In this document: positions 27,901 to 33,400 of the stretch, piece after piece | Layout of the letters: each line of letters begins with the position of its first letter | Position numbering within the stretch: position 1 is the stretch's first letter | From: RGIG3102 sp964649845 | GTDB taxonomy: Bacteria > Bacillota > Clostridia > Oscillospirales > Ruminococcaceae | Assembly: GCA_964649845.1 (NCBI GenBank) | Contig: CAZYSS010000002.1 | Location: 1 to 62,082, forward strand | Length of the DNA: 62,082 nt | Direction of reading: 5' to 3' | Program-made: the position numbers and the translations under genes | Notes under the pieces: model-generated | Database searches by the model: none | Seen by the model: only the letters and a program-made list of their open reading frames with translations | Told to the model about the DNA's origin: nothing

Positions 27901-29576
27901 CATACCACTTTATCGCAATAGAAAAAGCAGGTAATCTTGCCAACGGTAATGTCACATACGATAACAGCCAGTATCGCATTACAGTAAATGTTGGTCCGCA
28001 TGCTTCAGAAGCTGAACTGGAAGCAGTAATCACTGCAATCGACAAGGTTACAGTTGAAGATGGTGACGAAGTTGTAACACCTGTTGCAGCAATCACAGAT
28101 ACAGCCATTGCTTTCAACAACGTATACGAAGTATCCGGCACATTTGACCTGGACGGTATCAAAACAATTGTAAATCGTGAATGGAAACAGACAGACAGCT
28201 TTACATTCCATATTTTTGAAACAGGTGCAGATTTTGTAATTCCAAGCGGTGCAAAATCCATTGCAACATCTACATCAACAGATGGTACATTTATATTTGA
28301 AGATGTAAAAATCAAAAATACTGCCCGGCAGTTTGCGGCAAACGGCGGCAGCTATGATGGTGTAAAACATTACTACGTTGTGGTTGAAGAAACCGGCATT
28401 GATCCTACAATGGTCTTTGACGATACCATCTACCGCGTAACAGTTGAAACCAAGGATAATCTGGACGGCACACTTACAGCAGGCAGATATGTAGACGGCA
28501 CATTTGTACCGGGTGAATACCTGATTGAAAAAGCTACAGAATCCACTGTACTGATTTTCTTCAGCAGAATTACAACTGAACCGGTAACAGAAATCGAATT
28601 TGTAAACATCTACAATACACAGCCTGTAGACGTGGCGGTAAGCGGTATCAAACAGCTTGCAGGTTCACAGACAGGCCGCCAGATCAAAGCAGGCGAATTT
28701 ACATTCCAGCTCTGGACTGCATTTATAGATAATAACAGATGGCACGAAGACACACTGCTTTCATCTACAGTAAACAATGCACCAGCAGCAGACGGCACAG
28801 CACTGTTTATATTTGATAAAGCAAACACAACCGGACTTACATTTACGCAGACAGGCGAATATCTGTTCATCCTTAAAGAAGTTGCAGGTTCAAACTCAAT
28901 CATGGGTTACGACAACGCTGAATACAACATCAAGGTTGAAGTAACAGAACAGGATGACGTATCCACACCAAAAGTGGAACTGGCAGCCAGAGTGTACATT
29001 GTAAAAGATGGCGGTGCTCATGTAGAGATTACAGACACACTGGCACAGGCAAATCTGCTTGGCTTTACAAACAGGTACAATGATACTGTAGTAACAGTTG
29101 ATATTCTGAAACAGCTGGTACAGAAAGGTAACATTGGTCACGGTGTTGATGGATTTACATTCGTAATCGAAGATGAAAACGGCAAAGTAATCACTGATAA
29201 ACTTATCAGCGATGAAAATGGTATCACAGGATATACATTTGAATATGATGAAGAAGATATAGGCAAAACATATACTTACAAGGTATATGAAAAAGCAGGC
29301 AAAGACTCCAACATGAAGTATGACGACACTGTTTATACAGTTGTTGTAACTCTCCGTGCAGAAAACGGCCAGCTGACAGCAGATGTGAATGTAACAGCAG
29401 ACAATGCTGAATACACTTCCACAAATCTGGTGTTCACCAATATCTACTCCGCAACATTTGAAGTACCTGATACAGGTGATAATACAGGACGGATGACATG
29501 GATTATCATCGCTCTTATCTCCGGCGCACTGCTTATAGTTCTCTTTATTCTGAAAAAGAAAACAAAAGAAGAATAA
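18927..29576 (+). CDS. Giant sortase-anchored adhesin: VWA domain plus 16 pilin-type isopeptide domains
   Basis: A 3549-residue surface protein. TTG 18927 is chosen because AGGAGGT precedes it and a signal peptide follows (basic KR, hydrophobic LTSLVLAFAITFGML, cleavage after VFA). Residues about 120-430 form a von Willebrand A domain with metal site D129-M-S-N-S133 and MTDGD at 263-267. Two DUF7601-like beta domains follow (about 835-1085, TKTIEGFEPG and TVTKTVTHPYG). Then come 16 FctA/Spy0128-type domains (residues about 1085-3510). In every one I see the lysine near the first strand (for example GSKNLTGKKL), the catalytic Glu ((Y/F)xxxE) and the terminal Asn ((F/M/I)xNxY) needed for a Lys-Asn isopeptide bond. 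The C-terminus has VPDTGD, a hydrophobic helix and KKKTKEE, a sortase signal. The VWA domain is presumably displayed at the tip of a long covalently stiffened stalk. No sortase gene lies in the window. Confidence 0.95.
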   Translation: MAKENTIFKRLTSLVLAFAITFGMLPLEVFAATSLDVTGKVADNSTIDGWKTYFGTDGSGNISTEYAGVIWTDKSVYATGSDAKSDFSFLDEATTAAGDNFLISLSALSATKEIVGYTHIPTDTVLVLDMSNSMSDNDLVQMTKAANAAIKELYATNNYNRVGIVTYNGSMNTLLSIDRYTTTSNDADYPYLTISGRTISVRSNAVKDSSGNSVSKSVTGQSGTYTQAGIYHGLQEFMKITDTEIATGNIQGGTKRIPVMVLMTDGDPTYGSSNYLAPVQGNKNNSNSSYTTNEEVIFMSQLTAAYARTKMEEHYGRTPLFYTLGLGVTGNYAPQLLNPTLNQSSVATKVNGYWETYKDAATDTKLCTYEGKDVNKLTTLTEGQELYDNRYYVDRYFPASNATEMVEAFEKIVEEIILQSQYYPTLVSSGNYTMDGYVSIVDELGEFMEVKNVHGIELGGTLYSGEDFVKAVNNGEYGNLTTWTEYGWELVYSLAERLNVTNDQAISLLRSAWQNGQIGVDDNGVYHNRIKYYVSAENENLGFRLDSHTEESWPAGTKYLGTSYLFQGEIVDTGSNLDNCEMLHIVANVFTDVDTGHQTVTFRIPASLVPMVQYKVTLPGTKLDETVSGIKLTSNLEDTSPIRLLYEVGLTEDLNPANLEEVMAAAEHKHPTGDGGYAFYSNRWGEGKGLTELTPDGKKATVAHYNPSVENERYYYTEDTVIYNADGTKYTGATKPSGNGFINYKYAVVGTDGTTNASVTKYTHNISADVLANAERAADGSWYIPMGTAYRNMARDAVEKDENKTGTLPNVDYPVIKTADGYAVHTFLGNNGKLVVYPGQGIRLTKTIEGFEPGTKSDGFVFDITFANAVNTGTLKVTDVDYNNVEYTVSADKKTITVTLANGQSVYITGLPAGAEYTITEQSHQDYVLDRITDGGKGTVTRNKINSVEAVNVRKGIKGDLTVTKTVTHPYGADYTIPSDKLFEITVELEGYANQTLSTTPAAPAGTSYTTDADGKVVFLLAHGQSVTITDLPTGTEYRVYEDSEKLPAGFTSNGQQTGAIVGDAIVTAGVVNDYTAKQIDKQNFELWHIITKKLTGRTPEGWLESDEFKYTMEKWDQTQNDGQGGWIPTNKFKVIKSDVSKYTSEELAGNTYTKVDNVTRQFKFEITESFSTIGTYWYKTVEVDDNPIAGITYDPAEYVFGVVVTDNDMDGVLEIADVISGSENTKIDKTVTDNNVSYSIRMPFTNTYSAEGKTSAEIIVKKNITNPANAPVDYTHFTFGVFTNPECTEPLKDANNEDVILKADATGNAKYVLNYTHLDAQELVRAFMLERQQAVEETVEPSAEPSVEPSVEPSVEPSAEPSAEPSGDPSAEPSGDPSAEPSVEPSGEPSVEPMSNTATIGFTTMGLADREQVTKLGTVQPLTVANTENTQNTYTKVHTYYIKELVPTDTIPNMQYTPAVYQVAVTVSAKDLGDGKFEMHTDVEYTLITDDAGNVANTQTTQAVFTNLYNLQPPAELSVPITISKTFNGRAINDTDEFVFSLYETTSTFNTAGLSPASQRTITIADFTDAAGAVQTTATLMIEEINISKVGTYYAVLKEENGGHTINGVSYDPAEYWVTISVHVGTSGDLERTATMVKVGGGNVENLTAAFTNTYKATGNPTVTIEATKSLDGRALLENDFHFQLYSVTGFNAAIPDGAAPLMTVGNTANQGVIRFADIALYNESDTPKAGDEFFFAIKEVDEGKGGVAYDKSLKYVKVAVYDDGLGALKARVIYLDSNGNEMAEGTKPVFANTYTLTPAPVEIKGHKFYTDQYGNAKDLEGKEFKFYLFEANSSFKETSATPFQTSTNNTQGYFSFGWNISAPGTYYFVLREYIDDVPTISYDEARYNVMVVAVDKGDGTMFTTVNITDETGKAVSGFGNRDFINIYYPQNAAVEIPVLKQISNDTGATVLASGFRFGVFTDEDCTVPYKVNGEDYVAVSGEDGVAEFVMQFTDSDVVNHKETKLTYYIKELTDEKISGMQYDETVYRLVITLDYVDASSATGSELTVKAEVFDAEGNKVTDNSADSQTLGASLAFTNVYDLDPDKLVISGSKNLTGKKLKAGEFSFALYHATYSAEDGWARGLQIGTAVTNNANGVFTFPEIEYTTTGTHYYIIREIAPDADTANVAYDRTQRYITVSVTDAGNGKLKAEIVSVEGNLTADQDDEKSVIFNNKYTPSPVSVNINGNKVLTGRDWNSKDEFIFDLYETGSDYKVADGQTPIDTQTVTAANLTAADGGKLYAFNAITFDADDTGKTYYYVVRERAGGDPTITYSYERNLKVEVTLDETTGKIKANVITWTAGGTVDMENTYHGKQATVDLTVQKHIINSTGISLPLNGYQIGVYKKADFSDANPLVITTDENGYYLQQFTFTDADYNPADPAKNNNVYTYYLKEIVPQDKLAGMTYDPTVYVYTVTLSYDTHNNLVADAVLTKLGETTPVSVAEIKNIYSLDPVSVVIAGNKSLVDVDGNPVWSQPIHQDKEFVIELYKTNSTMNYATGSFVKSETVAYNKTGYTFGSANTNNALTFDKTGKYYFAVRERFGGGESGTGKLDYVRYDGKEYGVEFTVDAGTGANAGKLVITSTKYYLDGKEIAGPSLDFENTYTMLTTGTYAEITGTKNLVERTIRPNEFSFALYQTDYTYSVADDAIPFRTVHTTTSGTNTAPFTFGQIPYNKAGIYYYAVKEISFGNPTVTYDQTVYHVKVTVEDTGSGLWATPLVEVVYPTNEIVFNNSYDSKSATAIIPVTKQVTDGTGVGITADGFQFNLYKADDLNTPVDTLTYSTAPGAENQFELNYTDISLGNMISLTETYYIKEVVPRNKLPGMVYDGSVYRVDITVEYVVEDGATVLKATPVITLEAATASYATGGAAAFHNLYHLDPAYLDIPGIKVLPQHTILDSDFTFQLFNATVSGDTWTKGSLVMDAVNNKVSGTGKTGDVDKFVFEDIMFTQAGTYHFIAIEKAGNLANGNVTYDNSQYRITVNVGPHASEAELEAVITAIDKVTVEDGDEVVTPVAAITDTAIAFNNVYEVSGTFDLDGIKTIVNREWKQTDSFTFHIFETGADFVIPSGAKSIATSTSTDGTFIFEDVKIKNTARQFAANGGSYDGVKHYYVVVEETGIDPTMVFDDTIYRVTVETKDNLDGTLTAGRYVDGTFVPGEYLIEKATESTVLIFFSRITTEPVTEIEFVNIYNTQPVDVAVSGIKQLAGSQTGRQIKAGEFTFQLWTAFIDNNRWHEDTLLSSTVNNAPAADGTALFIFDKANTTGLTFTQTGEYLFILKEVAGSNSIMGYDNAEYNIKVEVTEQDDVSTPKVELAARVYIVKDGGAHVEITDTLAQANLLGFTNRYNDTVVTVDILKQLVQKGNIGHGVDGFTFVIEDENGKVITDKLISDENGITGYTFEYDEEDIGKTYTYKVYEKAGKDSNMKYDDTVYTVVVTLRAENGQLTADVNVTADNAEYTSTNLVFTNIYSATFEVPDTGDNTGRMTWIIIALISGALLIVLFILKKKTKEE
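22178..29460 (+). repeat. Array of 16 pilin-type isopeptide domains (protein repeat)
   Basis: Approximate domain ends at the N-Y motif are 22677, 23460, 23900, 24315, 24715, 25175, 25575, 25985, 26395, 26860, 27250, 27670, 28125, 28610, 29075 and 29450. Type A domains start (G/S)xKxLxGR and hold REx or KEx. Type B domains start with VLKQISNDTG or similar, contain GFxFGVYxxxxC and end their second half with YYIKELVPxxxLPGMxYD. The order is A B A A A B A A B A A B A A A B. Copies are clearly related but diverged, so this is old domain duplication rather than recent tandem repeats. Confidence 0.85.
22944..23111 (+). repeat. Fourteen 12-bp units encoding (V/A/G)(E/D)P(S/M)
   Basis: Fourteen consecutive 12-bp units based on GTTGAGCCAAGC encode VEPS, AEPS, GDPS and GEPS, the last being VEPM. 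They form a proline-rich low-complexity insert at residues about 1340-1395 of the adhesin, inside isopeptide domain 2 rather than between domains. Units are similar enough for slippage to change their number. Confidence 0.93.
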
Positions 29577-29585
29577 TCTGATTTA

Positions 29586-29626
29586 AAAACACCCCTGCTC
29601 ACAAAAAAAGTGAGCAGGGGTGTTTT
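29586..29626 (+). terminator. Strong terminator after the giant adhesin
   Basis: A 17-bp perfect stem beginning AAAACACCCCTGCTCAC, with a seven-A loop and a TTTT end. Confidence 0.95.
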
Positions 29627-29796
29627 GCATAATGATATCGTGAAAAGTCAGACTCACTATGTATAATATCATCAGAATCATAATAAAAAATATATTATAC
29701 AAAAATCTAGGGGTAATATATGGTCTTTTTGGAGGCATATTTTTTTATAAATCCGGTATAAAAAACTGCATTAATATTGAAAAAGAAAAACAAATG

Positions 29797-29853
29797 TGAT
29801 AAAATTGTGAAGTAAATATCTTTTATGATAAAATTGTGAAATAAATAGCTTTT
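29797..29853. repeat. 28-bp direct repeat upstream of the second wall protein
   Basis: Two 28-bp copies starting TGATAAAATTGTGAA (29797-29824 and 29826-29853) differ at two positions and are one base apart. The surrounding 29627-30022 stretch is very AT-rich and holds no gene. These may be binding sites for an activator or remnants of a local duplication. Confidence 0.75.
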
Positions 29854-29920
29854 GTTGAATCAGTTAAAATATTTATACATTTACATTGTGATTGTATGAA
29901 TATCTGGACTGGTCGGAAAA

Positions 29921-29948
29921 TTGTTTATAGATTTATACAATCTATATT
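29921..29948 (+). promoter_or_regulatory. Putative promoter with an operator-like palindrome
   Basis: TTGTTT (29921-29926) and TATATT (29943-29948) are 16 bp apart. The spacer contains an 8-bp inverted repeat overlapping both boxes, TATAGATT (29926-29933) and AATCTATA (29939-29946). Confidence 0.5.
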
Positions 29949-30022
29949 AATACGGATTTAATTGAGGTATCAATTAAAAATAAATAATTATTAAAAATAT
30001 TCTTTGGAAGGAGAAAAACAAA

Positions 30023-32083
30023 ATGGAAACAAAATCTATATGGAAACGCATTCTTGCTTCATTGCTGACAATAGTAATGGCTGTAACAATGATTCCATTA
30101 ATCGTTCAGGCTGCACCGGTTGCTGGCGATACTGTTAAAACAGAAAGCCGAGAAGTGAAACCAGAAGAAGTTCCAGGCTACGTATGGGTAGTAGAAAACG
30201 AAATGGAAGACATTAAAGTATGTCTCATACCAGAAAACCATACACATACAGTCCTTTGTCGTGCTGTTTGTGAAGGTCTGGGTATTCCAGAAGGTCACAC
30301 ACATTCCCTGGATTGCACATACTGTGAATGGACACTTGTTGAAAAACAGTGTGCTACAGTTACAGTAACAGGCAACAACATCGTTCACGGTGAATATGTA
30401 AACCAGCTGACAAAAGACTACCTGATGCAGATTAAAGGCGAAGACGGTAAAGAACCAAAACACATTGCATTTATTCTGGACCTGGAAAAAACAACTGCAA
30501 CAGTTGATTTTTCACAGTGTGGTATTCACTCGGTTGTGCTTGACGCACTGTTCCTGCTTCTGCAGGGTACAGACGGCCAGCTTTCACTGGCAGAACTTCT
30601 CACAGATGCTAACACAATTAAAGACGCACTCATGAGTGCAGGCCTTGATCTGGATCTTCCAGAAGCAGGTACTGTTGAAGCAGAACTGCTGGCAGAAGCA
30701 CTGGAATTTGTTTACGCTGCACTTGAAAAATATGCAGAATACGGTGACATCACAGTTAGACTTACAAACAACGAAGGTAAAATTGCTATCCCAGGCAGCG
30801 GCATGTATGTAGTAGGTGCTGTTACAGTTGATGAACTGTACTACACAGCAGCTAACGCTACAGTTGTTACAGTTATCGGCAAAACAGTTGTTGATGTAAA
30901 AGAAACATCACGCGGCTGCACACCAGAAAACTCCGAATGCACATGCGTAGAAGATGGTTGCGAAGCAAATCCAGACTGTGTTTGCCATGATTTCACAGTT
31001 GCAGAAATGATTGAAACAAACGGCAAATATACAATTGCTATCACAGATGACGGCAAAGGCAACATCAACATCCTTATGCCAGAAGCTTGGGAAATTGAAA
31101 CAGCCGGTCTCAACATTGAAGAAATCATTGGCGAAATCCTGGGCAAAATCGAAGAAGCTGAAGAAGTTGTTAAAGGTTATGACGTATCTGCAGCAATCGA
31201 TACTATAATTGCAGAACTGGAAGCACTGAAAGCTAATCCAGGTATTTCTGAAAACGTTAAAGTTGTTATCGGTGCGGTAATCGTAGAACTGAAAGCAGAT
31301 AAAACATGCATCAAAGCTGATATCAAAACAAAACTTAAATCAATTGATAAAGAAGACCTTGACGCAGCAGCTGCTGTAGTAATTGACAAAGTTATTGCAC
31401 TTATCGAAGGCGCTGAAGCTTGCGCAGCTGAACAGGTAAAAGCACTTATCGCTATCGAACAGGACCTGAAACAGGCTCTCCGTGATGTTTATGTAAAAAC
31501 TATCACCATCAATGGTGAAGAAGCATACGTTTGCGGCGAATACGATGTATATGCAGTAGCATTCGGCCCATTCGATGTTGCAGGTATGGACAGCGGCAAA
31601 CTGACAATCGCTTGTTCAGAAGCAGTTGTAAGACCAACAGCAACACCAACAGGCACACCTGCACCAACAGCAGGTCCTACAGCTGGCCCAACAGCTACAC
31701 CTACAGCTACACCAACAGCTACACCTACAACAGATCCAACAGCTACACCTACAACAGATCCAACAGCTACACCTACAACAGATCCAACAACAGATCCAAC
31801 AACAGATCCAACAACAGATCCAACAACAGATCCTACAACAGATCCTACAACAGATCCAACAGCTACACCAGGTGCTACAACAGATCCTACAACAGATCCA
31901 ACAGCTACACCAGGTGCTACAACAACACCAGGTGGTGGTTCAGGCTCAACAACACCTGCTCCATCCAGCCCAGATACATCTGACAACACAATGGCAGGCT
32001 TCTGGGGTGTAACAGCTCTTGCATCTGTTTCTCTGCTGGCAGTTGTTCTGTTCATCAGAAAAAAAGCTGCTGATATGATGTAA
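30023..32083 (+). CDS. Wall-anchored surface protein with a Thr-Pro-rich stalk and a SPDTS sorting signal
   Basis: A 686-residue secreted protein with a strong GGAAGGAG site. The signal peptide is WKRILASLLTIVMAVTMIPL, with cleavage after VQA. The N-terminal region has two HTHxxxC...C units (HTHTVLCRAVC and HTHSLDCTYC, residues about 73-108) and a later Cys cluster (CTPENSECTCVEDGC, then CVC), suggesting metal or disulfide sites. A long helical segment fills about residues 365-500. Residues about 535-640 are a TPT/TDPT repeat stalk, a likely O-glycosylation target. The C-terminus SPDTSDN, then FWGVTALASVSLLAVVLFI and RKK, is a sortase-like signal with Ser in place of the usual Gly. I do not recognise the ectodomain. 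It follows the giant adhesin and precedes a glycosyltransferase operon. Confidence 0.9.
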   Translation: METKSIWKRILASLLTIVMAVTMIPLIVQAAPVAGDTVKTESREVKPEEVPGYVWVVENEMEDIKVCLIPENHTHTVLCRAVCEGLGIPEGHTHSLDCTYCEWTLVEKQCATVTVTGNNIVHGEYVNQLTKDYLMQIKGEDGKEPKHIAFILDLEKTTATVDFSQCGIHSVVLDALFLLLQGTDGQLSLAELLTDANTIKDALMSAGLDLDLPEAGTVEAELLAEALEFVYAALEKYAEYGDITVRLTNNEGKIAIPGSGMYVVGAVTVDELYYTAANATVVTVIGKTVVDVKETSRGCTPENSECTCVEDGCEANPDCVCHDFTVAEMIETNGKYTIAITDDGKGNINILMPEAWEIETAGLNIEEIIGEILGKIEEAEEVVKGYDVSAAIDTIIAELEALKANPGISENVKVVIGAVIVELKADKTCIKADIKTKLKSIDKEDLDAAAAVVIDKVIALIEGAEACAAEQVKALIAIEQDLKQALRDVYVKTITINGEEAYVCGEYDVYAVAFGPFDVAGMDSGKLTIACSEAVVRPTATPTGTPAPTAGPTAGPTATPTATPTATPTTDPTATPTTDPTATPTTDPTTDPTTDPTTDPTTDPTTDPTTDPTATPGATTDPTTDPTATPGATTTPGGGSGSTTPAPSSPDTSDNTMAGFWGVTALASVSLLAVVLFIRKKAADMM
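31626..31940 (+). repeat. ACA-GAT-CCA-ACA type repeats encoding the TDPT stalk
   Basis: Repeats of 12 to 24 bp (ACAACAGATCCA and ACAGCTACACCT) encode TPTAT, TTDPT and TATPGAT. They are near-identical over dozens of bases and therefore prone to length change by slippage. Confidence 0.92.
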
Positions 32084-32092
32084 TATATAGCT

Positions 32093-32121
32093 AAAAAAGA
32101 CGGGATTTTCCCGTCTTTTTT
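32093..32121. terminator. Terminator after the second wall protein
   Basis: A 12-bp stem AAAAAAGACGGG / CCCGTCTTTTTT with an ATTTT loop. Confidence 0.95.
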
Positions 32122-32200
32122 GTTTGTATAGTGACAACCCGCAGGTGCACCGTCTGCCCGTAAGACAACAGATTATCACTTTGTCAGAAAATGTATAATA

Positions 32201-32229
32201 TTGATATTATAAAATAAAAATGCTATACT
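32201..32229 (+). promoter_or_regulatory. Promoter of the glycosyltransferase/acylation operon
   Basis: TTGATA (32201-32206) and TATACT (32224-32229) are exactly 17 bp apart, about 75 bp before the GT8 start. No terminator is seen between here and 44150, so the whole set may be one transcript. Confidence 0.82.
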
Positions 32230-32304
32230 ATATTATGTATAACTGTTTTTAGAACTGTTTAAAATTGAAATATAAATAAAAGACTTAAAAAGGGGAATTG
32301 TGTT

Positions 32305-33393
32305 ATGAGCAGAATGTATAACGGCAATGATTCAGATAATACTCTGGCCACACAGTGTGAAATACACCCTTTCTCTGATACAAATAATATACCGGTGGTT
32401 TTTGCTGCAAATAATGCATTTGTACCTGTATTTGCAGCTTGTTTTCAGTCACTGATAGACAATATCAGTTCGGAATACAACTATGATGTATTTCTGATTG
32501 AATCTGATATTACTGATGAAAACAAAAATGAATTGTTGTCAATGACATACGGAGTTGAAAATCTTTCTTTAAGATTTCTGGATGCATCACCGATAGTAAG
32601 CAGTTACAACCTGACAGCCAACGGACATATAACACAGGAAACATATTACCGATTTATCATACAGCATTTTCTATGCAATTTCAGCAAGGTGCTGTATCTG
32701 GACTGCGACCTGATAATCAATTCCGATATATCAGAACTGTTTGATACAGATATTACAGGTTATATGCTGGCTGCAGTGTATGATATTGAATTTTCAGGCA
32801 ATATAAACGGAGCCAGCAAAGCTGTAAAAGAATATTCAGACAATGTTCTGAAAATGAAAAATCCGGAGAATTATTTCCAGGCAGGTGTATTGCTGCTGAA
32901 TATGGGCGAAATGAGAAAAGCTTATTCCATAGAGCAATGGCTTACATTTGCCTCCAATGATTATAAATATAACGACCAGGACGTTCTCAATATATACTGC
33001 GAAAACAGAGTCAGATATGTTGGTATGGAGTGGAATTTCCTGACTGACTGTAACCACACAAGAGTTTCTGACGTAATAATACACGCCAGGGAGGATTTGC
33101 AGGCTGAATACAAAGCAGTTGCAGATACAGCCAAAATTATTCACTATGCAGGGTTTATGAAACCATGGCTTAATCCGCAGGAAGACAAGGCACGCTTTTT
33201 CTGGAAATATGCAAGAAAAACAGTTTTTTATGAAGAACTGCTGCATATGATGGTGAAAAACACTATAAAAGAACGGAAAAAAGAAAAAATGGCGTCCGGT
33301 ATAAAAGGAAAAACTATAAAAAAATTTGCTGATTTGTTATTGCCTGCAGGAACCCGAAGAAGAGATATGATGAAGAAAATCATAGGAATATGA
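32305..33393 (+). CDS. Glycosyltransferase family 8
   Basis: A 362-residue retaining GT-A glycosyltransferase. Family features in order are IPVVFAANNAFVPVFAACFQ (donor site), YYRFIIQHFLC, VLYLDCDLIINSDISELF (metal-binding DxD as D-C-D near residue 133), YFQAGVLLLNMGEMRK, NDQDVLNIYC and IIHYAGFMKPW (late metal/donor His). The C-terminus is basic (IKERKKEKM, GIKGKTIKK), probably contacting the membrane or partner proteins. GT8 enzymes add glucose, galactose or GlcNAc to LPS, teichoic acid or adhesin glycans. The position after two wall proteins leaves adhesin or capsule glycosylation open. Confidence 0.93.
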   Translation: MSRMYNGNDSDNTLATQCEIHPFSDTNNIPVVFAANNAFVPVFAACFQSLIDNISSEYNYDVFLIESDITDENKNELLSMTYGVENLSLRFLDASPIVSSYNLTANGHITQETYYRFIIQHFLCNFSKVLYLDCDLIINSDISELFDTDITGYMLAAVYDIEFSGNINGASKAVKEYSDNVLKMKNPENYFQAGVLLLNMGEMRKAYSIEQWLTFASNDYKYNDQDVLNIYCENRVRYVGMEWNFLTDCNHTRVSDVIIHAREDLQAEYKAVADTAKIIHYAGFMKPWLNPQEDKARFFWKYARKTVFYEELLHMMVKNTIKERKKEKMASGIKGKTIKKFADLLLPAGTRRRDMMKKIIGI

Positions 33394-33400
33394 GGTAAAA

